Source: Undaria pinnatifida
Taxonomy: Eukaryota; Sar; Phaeophyceae; Laminariales; Alariaceae
NCBI GenBank assembly: GCA_012845835.1
Contig: JABAKD010000016.1
Span: forward strand, 4,030,859 to 4,094,858
Direction: 5' to 3'
DNA length: 64,000 nt
A program made the translations under genes and the position numbers. Below, in pieces: positions 33,001 to 48,000 of this stretch. The notes under the pieces are model-generated. The model was not told the origin of the DNA. It saw only the letters and a list, made by a program, of their open reading frames with translations, and searched no databases. How positions within the stretch are numbered: position 1 is the stretch's first letter; each line of letters opens with the position of its first letter.

Positions 33001-36000
33001 CAAGCATCAACATCAGCAACAGACAACTAACAGAGAGTCAGCACCCCTCTTGCCTGCACGACGTGCCCCCTCCTCTTCTGAAGGGCGGGGTAGATTGCGG
33101 ACACCACATCTGCCGGCGCCTGCACCTCCACCCTGAACACCGGCTCCATCAGACGCGGCGTGGCCATGAGGAACGCCGAGTACGCTACTCGCCTCGCCGT
33201 CGGAATCACCTGCAAAGATATACAAGAAACAATAAACACCAGGTATCAGACATTAATCAACAAATTAACAAAAACAAAGTGAATCGAAGTAAAACAAAAC
33301 GCCGAAAAAGGGAGTAGCTAGCCGACCGACAAACTCTAACCATTAACAACTAGTGTACGTGAGCAACCAACTGAAGAAAAAATAAAAAAAAAACGTGATA
33401 CCTGGTGGTATTTCAATACTCTCTGGTATGTACGATAAATAGCCCCCAACGGCTTCCCCAGTGAATGAGCCCCGCCGTTATGACAGGGGCCAGGATCTCA
33501 AACAGGGAAGAAAAAAAATATCTACGTATAGTCTTACCTTCCCCTTCATGAAAAAATATCGCTTCATTAAACAACTTCTCAACATTACGGAGGGCGGTTA
33601 ATAACGCCGCACGGGGCGAGGGGGCCGGGGACACACCTGCCCCCCTCCCCGATGGATGGGCTCGGCCGCGATCACAGCATCCAGGATCTTGAACTTGGCG
33701 TTCCGGATGGGCTCGTCGCACAACGGACCCTCGCGGCACCCCCACTGGAATCCCTGTACGATGCTCTCACGGCACGCGTTAAGACGGTTCTTGTCCACCT
33801 GGAGTGCCGAGGGGGGGTGGGGGGGAGAGGGGGGTTGGGTGGGGGGGTTGGTGTGTGGGGGGGGGCGTGGGTGGGGGGTGCTGTGGGTGTGTGGGTGGTT
33901 GCGTGTGTAGGGGCGGCGCGCGAGCCGAAGTGGTTAGGGGGAAGAAAAATCCGCAAAAACAACAACAAAAATAAAAAAGAGAGCAGACAAAGACACGAGA
34001 CACAAACATAGGAACTCAACAAACACAAACAACACACAAACTCACTCAAACGTAGACGGACACACAGGAACACAAACAGACCCACCAAGAGCCGGGGGGG
34101 GCGGGAGTAGGAGGAAGGGGAAGAGAGAGGGAGGTACGGAGGGAGGGAGGGAGGGAGGGTGGAAACAAAAGATGTGGAGGGAGGGAGGGAGGGAAGGAGG
34201 GAGGGAGAGAGGGAAAAAAATAGGGGGGGGGCGTCGTGAATCGCACGCACCTCGCTGGGAAGGGTGTCGTCGACGAGGATATTAGGCCCGTCGATCTCGG
34301 GCCCGAAGGCCCAGATCGATCGAGCCGCCAAGAGATCCCAGTCGTATTTCGCTTGAAAGAACTCTCCCAAGGTTTTCCGGTCCCACTCGATGCTCACCTG
34401 AGTGGGAGAGGAAGGCAGGCCGTGTGAGGGGGGGGGGGGAGAGCGGGGTAAGCCGGGGAGAGGGGGAGAGGGGAGAGGAGAGGCGATGCGGGGGGGGGGG
34501 GGGGGAGGGGTACCCATTTGCTGCTTGCCTAAGTCGTTTGATCATTGACCACGCATCCCCTACGGGGGGGAAGGGAGGTTGCCCGAGGAGGCTGGGGGGG
34601 GGGGGGGGGGGGGAGTCCCTCTGTCGTGCTTCGTTTCTCTCCACCGGCCGTGTAAACATATGGGATGTGTTTCCAACTCTCCTTCCCTTCCTAGCTCCTT
34701 CCCCCCGAAAACTCGACATGGGGACAAACGACTAGGACAGCAGTGTGGGATAATTTTTGCAGTAGGGCTAACTCCTTCCCCCCCTCTCTTGCCCCCCCCT
34801 CCCCCCGGACCTTCTCCGTCTCGGCATTATACGGATGCGAGTATATCTGGTCCTCGAACACGGCCATGCACGAGAGCGAGTACCCCCCTTCCTGCCCCCC
34901 TCCCTCCCTCCTCAACTCCCCTCCCGAACTCCCTTACCTCGCCCGACTCAATGTCGACCGCGAGGCCATTCTCGAGGGGCTCCGCGATCATGGTGAGCTT
35001 GTTCCTTTTGTTCGGCGTCTCGGAGAAGCACTTCAGGCTCGACGTCTCCACCACGGTCTCGCAAAACGCCGTAGACGGGTCTGCCACCTTGACCTGCGCA
35101 AAAGTAGTGTTTTGACTTTGCCTTAGAATTGGTGGCAAAGATGTCGGCTGACAGCACTCTTGACTTTCGACGTACAACCGTCAAAGAACGCTCCACACTA
35201 AAACCAGCATATTACGTCTCTTGACTTTTGACGGACAACCGTCAAGGACCTCTCCATACTAAAACCAGTATATTAGGTCTCTTGACTTTTGTCGGACAAC
35301 CGTCAAGGATCGCTCCATACTAAAACCAGTATATTACGTCTAAAAAGGTCTTGACGGGACTAACCTAAACCGTCAACCGACATTTTTGAGTGGTGGCGGT
35401 AGTTGTGGTGGTAGTTTCGTGGTGGCGGTTTGAGGGTGGTGGTGGTGGGGGTGGATGTGGTGGTTGTTGTCCTGATGTACACGGGACAACATAAACGGGA
35501 CATCGCGCACGGGACGACCCACACGAGACGACCCACACGGGACGACCCACACGGCACGAACCACACGGGACGACGCAAACGGGACGGCAAACACGGGATG
35601 GCGTACACGAGACGACCCAAACGGGACGGCAAACGGGACGGCGCACGCGGGCCGGAACACACGGGATATTAGACCCGGGAAAGCACACACAGGACGGCAA
35701 GCACTGGACGACCCAAACGGGACGGCCCGCCCACACGGGACTAACCACACGGGACGAGCGACACGGAACAACCGACACGGGACGACCCAAACGGGACCGC
35801 ACGCTCGGGAAGACCCAAACGGGACGGTACACACGGGACGGACTTGAGCGGCATACCTCGGCGTCGGCGTACATGACACGCAGGTCGTGCATCAGGCAGT
35901 CCATGTACAGCTCCCCTGTTCCCAACACCACGTGCTCGCCGGACTCCTCCACCTGCATACAGATTCAGAAGTACGGTTGGTTGGTTCGTGTGCTGGTTGG

Positions 36001-39000
36001 TTGGTGATAGGATTGTTTGATTGTTTGGCTGGGTGGTTGATCTAGAGGATAGGCTGGTTTACTGGTTGATCAGACGATTAAGCGCTGGCCAATCAGACAA
36101 AGCCAGCAAGCCTTTTCTTGACCGTTTCATCCAGTGTTGTTGTTCTCACATAATCAAGTCCGTGGTCACAGGACAGGCTCCAGTCACTCTGGAGCTGAGG
36201 AATACCCCAGGGCAAAAACACAAACAAACCAAAGGTGGTACACGCATATATCACAGCTGACGCAATGAATGCCCCCACCAGAAACATGTAAAAGTGAAAT
36301 CGGGAGTCAGCCTACGACGTGCCAGGTCCATACTGGTGCATACGTCTCACTACTCGCGCCTGGAAAAGCCGACTATACCGTTTGCCACCCAAGAAAGACT
36401 ACCACGACTATATTGCACGTAGTACCTATCACTAGGCATACGCACGACAGACGCAAGTTAATTAGAAAAAAAGAAACAAAGAAAAGAAAAGAAGATAAAA
36501 GAAAGAAAGCGAAAAACGAAAAAGGAAAGGAAATAAAAGAAAAGACAAGAAAGGCAAGAAAAGAGAAGACAAAAGGAAGCAAGGAAAGGAAAAAAGAAAA
36601 AACGTCATATTATTAATAGCAGACCCTAGGAACTGACTAAAGACGGCATTGGGCTCATAGAGGGTATCAAGTGCATCATCAATGGCACTGGGGAGAGAAC
36701 GCAACACGGCGAAGAAATCAGGGCGGCCTTACGCTATCTTGTGATGGCAATTGAAAGGCTTACAATTTTCAAGTACTAAGGTTGGCTCAAATTCCCTACA
36801 GCAGTAATACTACGAGTACTTTTTTTCGGCATTTTCCCTCACAGGCCCAAACCGCGAGAGCGTGAGATGGCAAAATCTGACGAAAATCGACAAGCAACAA
36901 AAAGCTGAAAAGTGGGAATGCTGAACCCTATGCGCAATAAAAATGAAGCCAAGTACCGGGGGGGGAGGGGGGGGGGAGAAGGGAAGACACCTGTGACCAC
37001 GGCTTGTCCTAGAAGCTCTTACAAGTTGGGCTGGAGTAGTAAAAGCGACAAAATAAAAAGAAAATGATTGGGTGGATGTTTGGTTCGCTGGTTGGCTGAT
37101 AGGCTGCTTGTTGATTCGTTGGGTCAACAGTTTCGGGGCCCGGGTATATCTTGATTATAGTATAGCGACCAAAAATACGACGATTGCGTTATTTTCAAGA
37201 GTCTGCTAGTAGTAGCGTGAGCGCGCAGCGGTACGAGTTGGGTCATGCCGCGCCCGTCCCCGCACGAGTCTTTGCATTGTTGTCGTTCGGATACCAACTT
37301 TCATCATCGCTAACCACAAGCAGTAGCCCATGCCGAAACTCGTCATTGTTCGTCGTTAATTTATCCCGCTCAAGTCTCAAAAGGGTTAACGAGTAAACGT
37401 CTGTTAGCTGGGTAAGGACTGGGTGGATAAGGACTGGTTTGCTCCCTGGTCGGTCTGCTCGGTTCGGCGAAAACCGCAACCGCCCAGCATGTTGACCCTT
37501 CAGAGCCACAATGACCACACATATACACCATAACACGGATCAGAAAACGAAAACAAAAAAAGTCCTGAGCCGTGGTGCAGTGCGGAGAGAGAATCACAAA
37601 CGCACAAAACAAAAATCTTCCCGTCCAGATCCAGGCCAAGCGTCACCACTCCCCCCCTCCCCCCCTCCCCCCCCGCCCGTCCCCCGCCCGTTATCACTGC
37701 AACGTGGTACCCCCTCCACTCGCCCCTTCCATGCACGGCAATCACCTTAGTGTGGGCCAGCGGGTAGCTCTTGCTGATTTTTCGAAGGCCCTCTACAAGC
37801 TTGGGAAGATCGGAAGGGTTTAGAGGCTCAACCGCGAGCTTGATCACCTGACAAAGCACCAAAGGGGACATGTGTGTGTTGCCTTCGCATCAAACGGTCC
37901 TTTCTACCCAACGACATCATCAGTACACCCAGAGTCCGTGCTGATTCATCCTAGAGAGATACTCGTACAAAAACTATGTGGTCACAGACGACTGTGAACT
38001 ACGTGTGAAAAAAAAAAACATAAGAATCAATGTTTGTATACTCAATAATATTGGAAACACACGTTAACATTAAAAAATCACGAGAGGGGACACACGTTTT
38101 TCACCCCCCCCCTGTAATAAAAATAGTATATGTATGCTCAGTAACCATTGAACATACATTAAAAAACACGGGAGGGGCGTACGTATGTTGAAAAAAAATG
38201 CGAAATAATCAATATCTGTACACTCAATAATCATGGAAACACGCGCCAAAAACATTGCGAAGATGAGTTTCGACCGAATATCGCATCTTACTCACAGCTG
38301 AGGTTTCTTTTTAAAGCGTAATAAATGGGTCTGACGCGTGTGATACGATACGAGGTGCACCACTTTTTTTCTTCAAGGTTAAGGTTCCTCAATCTGGGAG
38401 CTTAAGACCTCTCTCTAAAACCGATTTGATCCCGGATGAAAAAGAAAACTGCTACCACCGGATGAAAAATCGCATGGCCTAGCTAGGCATACACGACGAG
38501 AATCATCATGCACACAAAATGTTTTTTTTCTTTTTTTTCCGGCGATTTTGGGTTAAGGAGCCCCGTCATTCGGAAAAGCAAAATCGGCAAAAAAAGGTAT
38601 ACCTTATCGTAGCCAAAAAATAGCCAAAAAAAGGTACACCTCTATCGTAGCTTGCGTCGTTCTATACATACAAAACACATTAATACAGTACTAACAGTGG
38701 TCCCTCTGTAGTGCCGATATGTGCACTATAGAGGGAAATACCGGCATTATAGCGGCAACCGGCACTACCCCGCATACTGCCATTATTAGCTGTTTCCATC
38801 TGGGCCAAGCGATTTCACAGGCACTATAGCGGGCAACCGGCACTACTCAACCGACACCAGAGAGGGACCTCCGCCATATTTATATAGTCAGTAATCAGTA
38901 TTCATGGGCATCGGGTTTTTGGTCGGTGATTCGTTGCAAGTGCGTTGGGGGGGGGTGTCTTGGTCATTGTTTGATAGACGATATTCATACGATAGGATAA

Positions 39001-42000
39001 TACATTTTACACGGCAGTCCACTAATACCATACCATACAAAAGACTCTGGACTACCATACACCAGAATAGCTACATATGATACCAGGCTACATAAAAAAC
39101 TACCGCACAAAAAAAAAACTGAAATACGAACATATAAAGTACCTGGTAATTATTTTATAAAACATGTTTCAACTACGTCAGCTGTGAGCTCGATCAATCT
39201 AAAAGGGACAACACTTACAATACTTATCTTTGCAAGCTGCGTGATACACCGGCCGCGCGTTTTTACACATGTGTTACTCATTAAAGATAAACGACCCCCA
39301 CGGATATTGCTATCAATACGGTGGACGGGGTACTTTTACAATGGCACTATGTAGTAGGTATTTAAACAAATAACGAACTCCACTGCCCGGCATGAAGGGC
39401 CGGGACGGACACTGGGGTGTGCGGGTGTCGCCGTGGGTAGAAAGAACGCATTAGTGTTGAGACAAAAACAACACACACGCCCCATCTCAGGCTCGAAAAG
39501 ACTCCTTCTCACACCAGGCAAGGTCGCTTTGTCGGCCTCAACCCCCCAAACATACTATTGCTAGATAAAACACACACAAAAATGGCGTAGACCCAACCCG
39601 ACCCAAACCCCAACCCCAACTCCAATTCCAACTCCAACTCCAACCCCAGGCTAAGGCTAAGGCTAAGGTTACGACCCTCCGCTCGCGCACTCCCTCACCG
39701 ATGTGGTTTTGAACGAGAGCGGTCTGAAGATTGCGGCCTCCTCTCCCCCTCCCAGGCCCCCGTCTTCCGCATCGCAGATAGTGGCCGTCTTGTGGATGGA
39801 CGCGTCCACCCCCTCCAGGAGGACCCAGTTACCGGCCTTGGCCATGTTGATGTCCATCACGGTCCTGGCCAAAATAAGGATGGGTAGACGACTAAATAAG
39901 TAAATACCCAAAAACTGGACGAAAAAAAAATAGTGTTAATAGTTTAGCTACCCTGGTAGTCTTAAGAAAACACAGAAAAAAAATCCTACTGTGTGTATGA
40001 TCACTGTCCATCCATGCTTACTGGCCATGCGTTATCTCCAACAGCATCATCATGATGATGGTCATCATCATCGCCGCAATGACCACCACAACCACCACCA
40101 TCAACCTCGATTACCACCAATCATCACATTCACAACCAATCCCCACCACCACCATCAACACCATCGTCATCACATCATCAACATCGTCATCACCATCACC
40201 ATCACCATCGTTACGACCACCATTGTCGCCATCATCGTTATTACCATCATCATCACCACCAGCACCATCAATCCGCATCACCGCCAATCACCACCACTAC
40301 CAATCAACTTTAAACATATCTCAAAAGCGGCAGTTTAGAGGTGTGACGAACGGCAAAGTTACAACAACAATGACGCGGCGGACGCTTACTAATACCATAA
40401 CTCCATAACTACTAGGGTTTAGTGTGGAAACTGCGTCCGTGGTAAGCCCGTGACCGATTGTCGTTTTTTCGTCACGGACCGTCAACAGACATGACGGACC
40501 GTCAACAGACATGATGGACCGTCAACAGACATGATGGACCGTCAACAGATGTCAACAGACATGGCGGACCGTCAACAGACATGAGGGACCGTCAACAGAC
40601 ATGACGGATCGTCAACAGACATGACGGACCGTCAACAGACATGACGGATCGTCAACAGACACGACGGACCGTCAACAGACATGACGGACCGTCAGCAGAC
40701 ATGACGGACCATCAACAGACATGACGGACCGTCAACAGACATGGCAGACCGTCAACAGACATATCGGAGCACCATCACAATCACCTTTAACCGTGACCTA
40801 CGACAGGATGACGATGCGAATCATAACTTTCCTGGTTGACGCTGATGGCCGCTACCCCCTAGACCATCGTTCTCATCGTCATCATCATCACCATCATCAT
40901 CAATTACCGTCACCGTGGCCTCATGACATATATGAAGGGTGATCACGTCAATCATACCTGCTCTGGCTGATGCTGGTGGCCGTTACTTCCTTCACCACCA
41001 ACATCATCACCATCATCACCATCACCACCCTCCAGCATCACCATCAAAACCCTACCACCACCAATCCCGCCCACCATCAATCACCGTCATCGCTGACTCA
41101 TGACATATTAGGAGGGTGACCACGTGAATCATACCTGCCCTGGCTGATGCTGATGGCCGTTACTTCCTTCACCGCCATGTCCTCCTCGTCGTGCGTAGAG
41201 TACGCCTCCCCAAGCACCTACAAAACATCACAATGCGCACCGAAAAAACCCCAAACCATCCAATCAAACAACATATCATAGAAAGTGTTGAGAAAGGATG
41301 AAACAATTAATCCACCCATCGCTTTTTGTGGAATCGATATAAAATTAATATTTGCCGGCTTAAACAGGGATCGAATTAAGTCACACGTTTATCGCTTGTG
41401 TGGGGAGGGAAGGGAGGGGGGGGGGAGCGTACTCATTTGTTGCTTGCCTCAGTCATTTGACCATTGACCATGCATCCGTTTCGAGACGGATCACCGGGGG
41501 GGGGGGGGAGGGTTTGAAATCCAACGCACATGTGCCCTCGAGGGAGCATGCAGACACGGCATCTCGCCAAGGCTCAAAACGCACTCTGCGTTCCGAACAT
41601 ACTGATATACTCGGAATTTCTACGCAGACAATGAACACAACCCCCCTCCCTGCCAATATCTACGGCCTCAAGACCACGGCCATGCATGATGTGAGTACCC
41701 CCCCGCCCCCCCCTCGCCCCCCAGCATACTGCCTGCCATCCCACCTTGACTCTCTGCCCCGTTCTTATAGCCCCGCTGTAAACCCTTCCCAAGGCCGTGA
41801 ACGCCTGCCCGTCCGGCGTGGAGTAGAGCTTGACCACGTTGATCATCAGGGGGCCCAGCGGGTCGCACTTGTTCATGGCGATGGCGATCGAGGAAGTTTG
41901 GTCGCCCGTGTACGTTCTCATCACCTGCATGAACGGTTTCCGACAAGCAGCAGCATCATCATCAGCATCGGGGAGCAGCGGGAGGAGCAGCCGCCGCCGC

Positions 42001-45000
42001 AGCAGCAGCAGTATCAACGGCATCAGAAGCAGCATCGCCAGCACAACCACCAAAAACAGCCCCCCACTGCTGCCTACCGTACCATACCACTCAATCCTAA
42101 AGTGCCCTTTTGTACCATATCGTAACCTGCTGCATCATACCACCGCGTCACCTTCTTCTGCGCGTTCGCCACCGGAGACGGGACGTGCTTCGCCACAACG
42201 TCCACAAAACCCGACGCAGACCCCAAAAACTTGGTGAAGATAAGCTTCAGCAGTGGCTTAGGGTCCAGGTAGAACTGGCACCGGGCGGTGCATGCGTCAG
42301 CGTGGGTAATGGTTGGAGATATTGGAGGGGGGGGGGGGGGGGGCGTTGAGGGTCAGAACTGCCACCGGATGGCGTTAGCGTTGGTAATGGTATTGGCGTT
42401 ATTGGGGGGGGCACGGTTGGGTGGCGACATTGGGGGAGAGGCGGAGGGGGTCGGTCACGGTTAGGGCCAGAAAGGCAGCGACGTAAAAACGACGTCGTAA
42501 AAATTCCTGACGGTTAGCATCGGTAGCGCAACGAAATAACAACAGTAGTAATGCCTAGCCAACAACTAACTAGTCAGAGACTTACAGTCAACCACTTCAC
42601 AGCCCGGACAAAAAACACAAAAACACAAAAAAGAAAGCCTAAATGACGAAAACACTAAAAACACACGTGCCCAAAAAACACCAAAACCACAAGAACACAC
42701 ATGCAAAACAAACCAAAATGACACAACCACAAACTCATAATCTAACAAAATCCCCAACGCACAACACCATATAAAACACAAAAAAAACAAATACTCACCT
42801 GATCCCGACCGATGCGCACGCCGATCTCGGCAAGCGTGTGCCTCAGCGTGTCCGCTTCTTCGCCCAGCACCTGCCAAAACGGTATATATATCCGGTAGCG
42901 AGGTTCGTCAAGACATAGAGGCATCGTCGTGGGGACACCACTATGAGCTATTCGAGAGAGGCTTCGAAAAAAGAGGCGTGTACACAAGGGACAATTTTTT
43001 TGACTGATTTTACATATGCACTGAGCGGGAGTTGCAAACGCTCAGGCTAGACGAAAAAATAGCGCAGAACGCGTTTATAACCAAGGAAGGAGGGAAGAGG
43101 GGCGGCGGTGAGAATCATCAACCTGCAACACAGAACGAAGCGAAAAGAAAATCGGTACCTGGTACTAGAAATTAACGACCAGAGACAACCGACCGACCGA
43201 CCGACGGATCGATCGAAAAACAAGCAACAAGCCGACTCAACGAGCGATGGCCGATCGATTCAAAACGACCGACCGGCAGACAGACAGGTCGACCGACTGA
43301 CTAACAACCAATGAATCAACCAATAGGCCGCACGACCAAACGTTACGACCGATCGACCGACTGATCAATCAATCGATCGAACGAACGAACTTACGACCGA
43401 CCAGACGGATCGCCTGATCGGCCGACCGACCGGCCGCTCGACCGAAAAAAATAAGCACTACATTAAAACCAGCGAGCGATTATCGATCGATCGAACTAAC
43501 GACCGGCAGACCGACAGACCAACCGACCGACCGACCAAACAACCAACACATCAACCAACAACCAACACATCAACCAAACCGATCGGAAGACCTAACAATC
43601 ACCAAAGACAACCGAACGAACGAGTAAACGGTTGATCGATCAATCAATCGACTGACCAACCAACTGACCGACCGACCGCACCGACCAACTGACCAACCGA
43701 CCGACCGACCGCACCGACCAACTGACTAACCGACCGACCGACCGCACCGACCAACTGACCGACAACCGACCGCACCGACCAACCGACCGACCGACCGACC
43801 GCACCGACCGACCGACCAATTGACCAACCGATTGACCATACATGATCGAACAATAAACGGAGCATCGACGACGATAGGTCAACCGACCGACCACCCAACC
43901 AACCAATCAGCCAACCAACCGACTGACAGAACGACCGACCGATCACAACCGGAAAACAAACAGATGAACGCGCAACCGACCGACCGACAGACCGACCGAC
44001 CGACTAACCGACCGACCGACCGACTAACTAACCGACCGACCGACGGACCGACCGACCGACAGACCGACCGACCGACAGACCGACCGACCGACCGACTAAC
44101 CGACTAACCGACCGACCGACCGACCGACCGACCGACCGACCGACCGACAGACAGACCGACCGAAATACAGAGCCAACCGCCAGCTTACCTGGGAGTAAAT
44201 CTTGTACATGGGCTCAAGGATGAACTGCACGAAGGACCTCTGGCAGTCCGGGGGCGGAAAACCCTTGCGGAACGCCTTCGTCGCAGGATCCACCCACACG
44301 TCCCCCCAAAGCCGCTTGCCCAGCTCCTTGGGGTTCATCTCTCCGTACATGTCGCAGTACACCTAAACACAACACGTCACGCAGCAGTATCAGCGTTCGA
44401 CGAGGGAAGAGCGGGAGCGGGAGGGGGGGGGGGGGGGGGGGGGGGGGGGCGGTGGGTCGGGAGGGCGGCGCGGATGTTTCATTCATCAACATTTTTTAAT
44501 CCTCGAAGCGACCCGGGTAAAAAAAAAACCATCCGTTTTCCACATTTGTGTTTGTCGGTATTTCTGGCGGACGGGGTTCCCCAACAAGCATACTACGAGG
44601 TATACCCGGCATCGACGAAACAATACTGGTAGCTTTTACGGTTGGCAGGAACGTTCGTGATGTATTAATACTAATATTACTGTGAATAGCATGGACTTTT
44701 TGATCGGGTTGCACGTTCTTGTTTTTGTTTTGTTTTTTTGGCTCAACGTCAATACTTGGGTGAAGCAGGGAGGAGCTCCTCCAAAACGGGGAGCCTAAGA
44801 AAATATCACTTTTTCTTTACATGGGTCGGGTCGGGTCGGGTCGGGTCGGGTCGGATCGGATCGGATCGGGTCAGGGTTTCGACCCGGCCCGTGAGATTCG
44901 AGGACCTCCTGCTCCGACCCGACCCGACCCGACCCGACCCGACCCGACCCGACCCAACCCGACCCAACCCGACCCGCGGGCCGGGTCATGCATAACCCGT

Positions 45001-48000
45001 TAAGACCCCCGGAAAAGCATAGAGGCGCACGCACCCCTGCAGTATAGCATGCGTCCTCCTTGCCTTGCCTTGCCGACAACGAGATACCTCCGCAAAAGGT
45101 TGTTCTTTCCGTTTACTTTGAGTTCCATGTATGCTTTGAGTTCCATGTACATTTTTTTTGTTGGGATGGGTTTAAACACGAAGCTAGTAAAAACGGTTTT
45201 AGAACTGAAAAAATAAATAAATAAAATGGTCCCACACCACCATACCCGCGAGCAAGTCCGGCTCCAGACACGCGGGTCAACTTCTAAAGAGAATACACTC
45301 CCCACGTATGCGTAGTGTGTCAATTTTAACTCAGTGGCACGCCAGCGCAAGCTACCGCGACCCCTCCGGCGACGCATGGCACGATTAGAGGTACAGTAGC
45401 ACCTATGGGCTGAAACGTTCTCTGAACGACTGGGCTCCTTAACCCCTTCATAGCTTCAATCCCTATACTAATCCCAAGTAATTTCCCCCGAAAAACGGGT
45501 TTCCAGTTGCAAACGCGTTACCCCAATGTCAAGGGATTGCCGTTTTTGTTTTGGGGTATTATACTATTCGTTCATTGCCTAAGGCCATGGGGATTATCCA
45601 TCGGGTTACACCTTTCACTTTTTCTCGATTTTTTACAGCTTGCGTAAGGAATAGAGCTACTCAAGTGATCACCCTAAGAAGGAAAAGGATGCACCCCTGC
45701 CTCAGCATGCATCCGGCGCCCAGTGGCGGCGGCAGCGCAACATGCCGCGACCTCCCTGCTCCCTCTCTCACCTTGGCAAACGAGCCCGTCGTGAAGGCCC
45801 AGCCGTGCTGTGCCGAGGCGAAGCACACGTTCCCCTTGGCGGGGTCGAGCCGCTGGGGAGGTCCCGTGACCTCCGTGCTGTTGGCCACGATCAAAGCGTT
45901 CACCTGTAACAAACGGCATAGTTCCACAACACTACATGAAAAAAAAAAGAGAGAAACCAACTAACCGACCTACAGCAGTCTTTACTCACAAACAACAACA
46001 CACGTTGAGCCACAAACGCGTCAGCCAGGTTCGAAGACGCAGAACTCCCTCCGCAAATCACCGAAACAAAACGAAAACTATTGAAATAGCCGTAACAATA
46101 CCCAGTCAACCAAAAACTATTGGTAGTCAATTAACGACCGATGCTCAGTGAACTCGCAGTCCCAGTTACTACAATATTCCCCTCTCGGGGTGTGGCTGGC
46201 TTCAATTGCAGGTGGGTATCGCAAGATGAAAAGGCGGAGCAAAAGCTACTGTGAAACTAAAGAAAAAAGTTATTAGCCAGCCGCAAAAGTAACACGTCAA
46301 GTCACACCGACCAGCTCAAACGAGTTTATAGCTTAGTCTATTCCTTACTTATTCTAGGCCTACAGCAGTATGGGTCCCCCGATAAGGCGGGATCCCCATA
46401 TAAGGCGGGATCCCGATATAAGGCGGTCCAAATCGCTTGGCGCGACTGTTACATTGCACTCATAACCCGAAATGAATAAGGCGGGTTCCCCCTACAAGGC
46501 GGTCATATTGCTCCGGCACATCACCGTCTTACTACCCCGCACACGACAGCGACCAGTCCCCCCTCCCCCATCCCCCTTATGCACCTGTGCTGATATGCTT
46601 TCAGCCATAGGACTACCAGTACAACAACGACCAATAGCTTGTTTGCGACGTACCAATTTTGGATGGGTAGGAGTTGGATCGGAAAACGTATTAAAAAAGT
46701 ATTAGTATTTGAAAACGTCACAATCCAAGGCGAACCAACCCAACCCACCAAAATAACAGCGAAACATTATAGCATAAAAAACAGGTTTTCCAGCCATTTT
46801 TTATACCAGGTATATTGTTTAACCTATTTTATTCGTGGGTTGGTTGAACTTTGGGATAAGTATGATGCTCGTCGGTTTCAATACTCGTACCATTATTAAA
46901 TTTGTTTCAACCGAACAGGTTGGAAATAAGATTTTCTCTAGTGCACCCCATTAATAAACCGTATTAATAATCTTTCCCTATCCTCTTGAATCAGCCTCCC
47001 CCCCCCCCGGAAACAAAAAAACACCAACTTACACATAAAACCCTTCACCAGGTTATAAACTCCATAGCATGCGTGATCGAAGTTTCACACGTGGCTGCCA
47101 AGGATGAGCTTCGACGAGCGAGAGGCGTCTTTCTATTATTCACACCAAAAAAAAGAAAAGACTCTTGGGACAAACCGGTCATCCATACTCGTTCGTGCTG
47201 GTACAGCATTTTCTACTCAGAGTTACTACTCGTGCAACAGTCTTTGCAGGGAATTCTTCTAGAAAATTTCTTGGACGCGACGCACCTCTTCCAGCGTGTG
47301 GACGAGCTTGAAGTACGCATCCGCCGGAGGCAGCTTCAGTTCAAGCAGGAGACGGTCCACCTGTCCTTGGCACAGTAAACAGAGTACGAAAAACGAAGCA
47401 TTTAATGTTACATAAAAAAATAGTAAACGTTACCCCGAGCGGACAACATTAGTGGGTGGAGATGGGAGTACGCAGGATGGGAAGGGGGAGGAGGGGCGGG
47501 GGGTGATCGTGGAGCCCAAAACCTAGCACTAAGCCCCGAACACCATCATCATCACCAGCACTACAGCCCATTATAACCACTACCACTAAGCCCAAGACTA
47601 GAGCAGTACACGCTTGCTGAGACACGCTTGCTAAGATAGGGGTTGCACTTTACGGTGGCATTTTCGGTGGCATTTTTAGGCCATTTTTTTCTGGCTGACA
47701 GGCATGACACTAGTCAACTAATCAAACTAACCAGTAATTAATAATAATAAACTGATCACTACACATCGAAAAAAAAAACGTTTTCCAAAAAAAAAAAAAG
47801 TAACACCTAGCTATTAGGCCATGGGCGTGTTCGTCGTCGTCGTTTTTTTTTCTTCACCCCATTTTTTATCCTCGCATTACTCTCGCGCTCCCTCCCAATA
47901 GTAGCTCAGATCCGGGGTCACATAGCGGGCCCTCCTCCCCCCTCCCCACTACATTACGTGCCTTCATTTTTATCGCGAGAATAATCCAGCATTTTCATCC

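Noticed and set aside
39580-39672. Interstitial telomere-like run (CCCCAAC, GGCTAAG units)
   Set aside because: Units vary (CCAACT, CCAATT, GGCTAA) and do not match a TTAGGG-type array; it is a degenerate intronic repeat.
43640-44107. Frames reading as repeated [11 protein letters not shown] or [10 protein letters not shown]
   Set aside because: Translation of the GGTC/GACC array inside EFTUD2 intron 9, not a protein.
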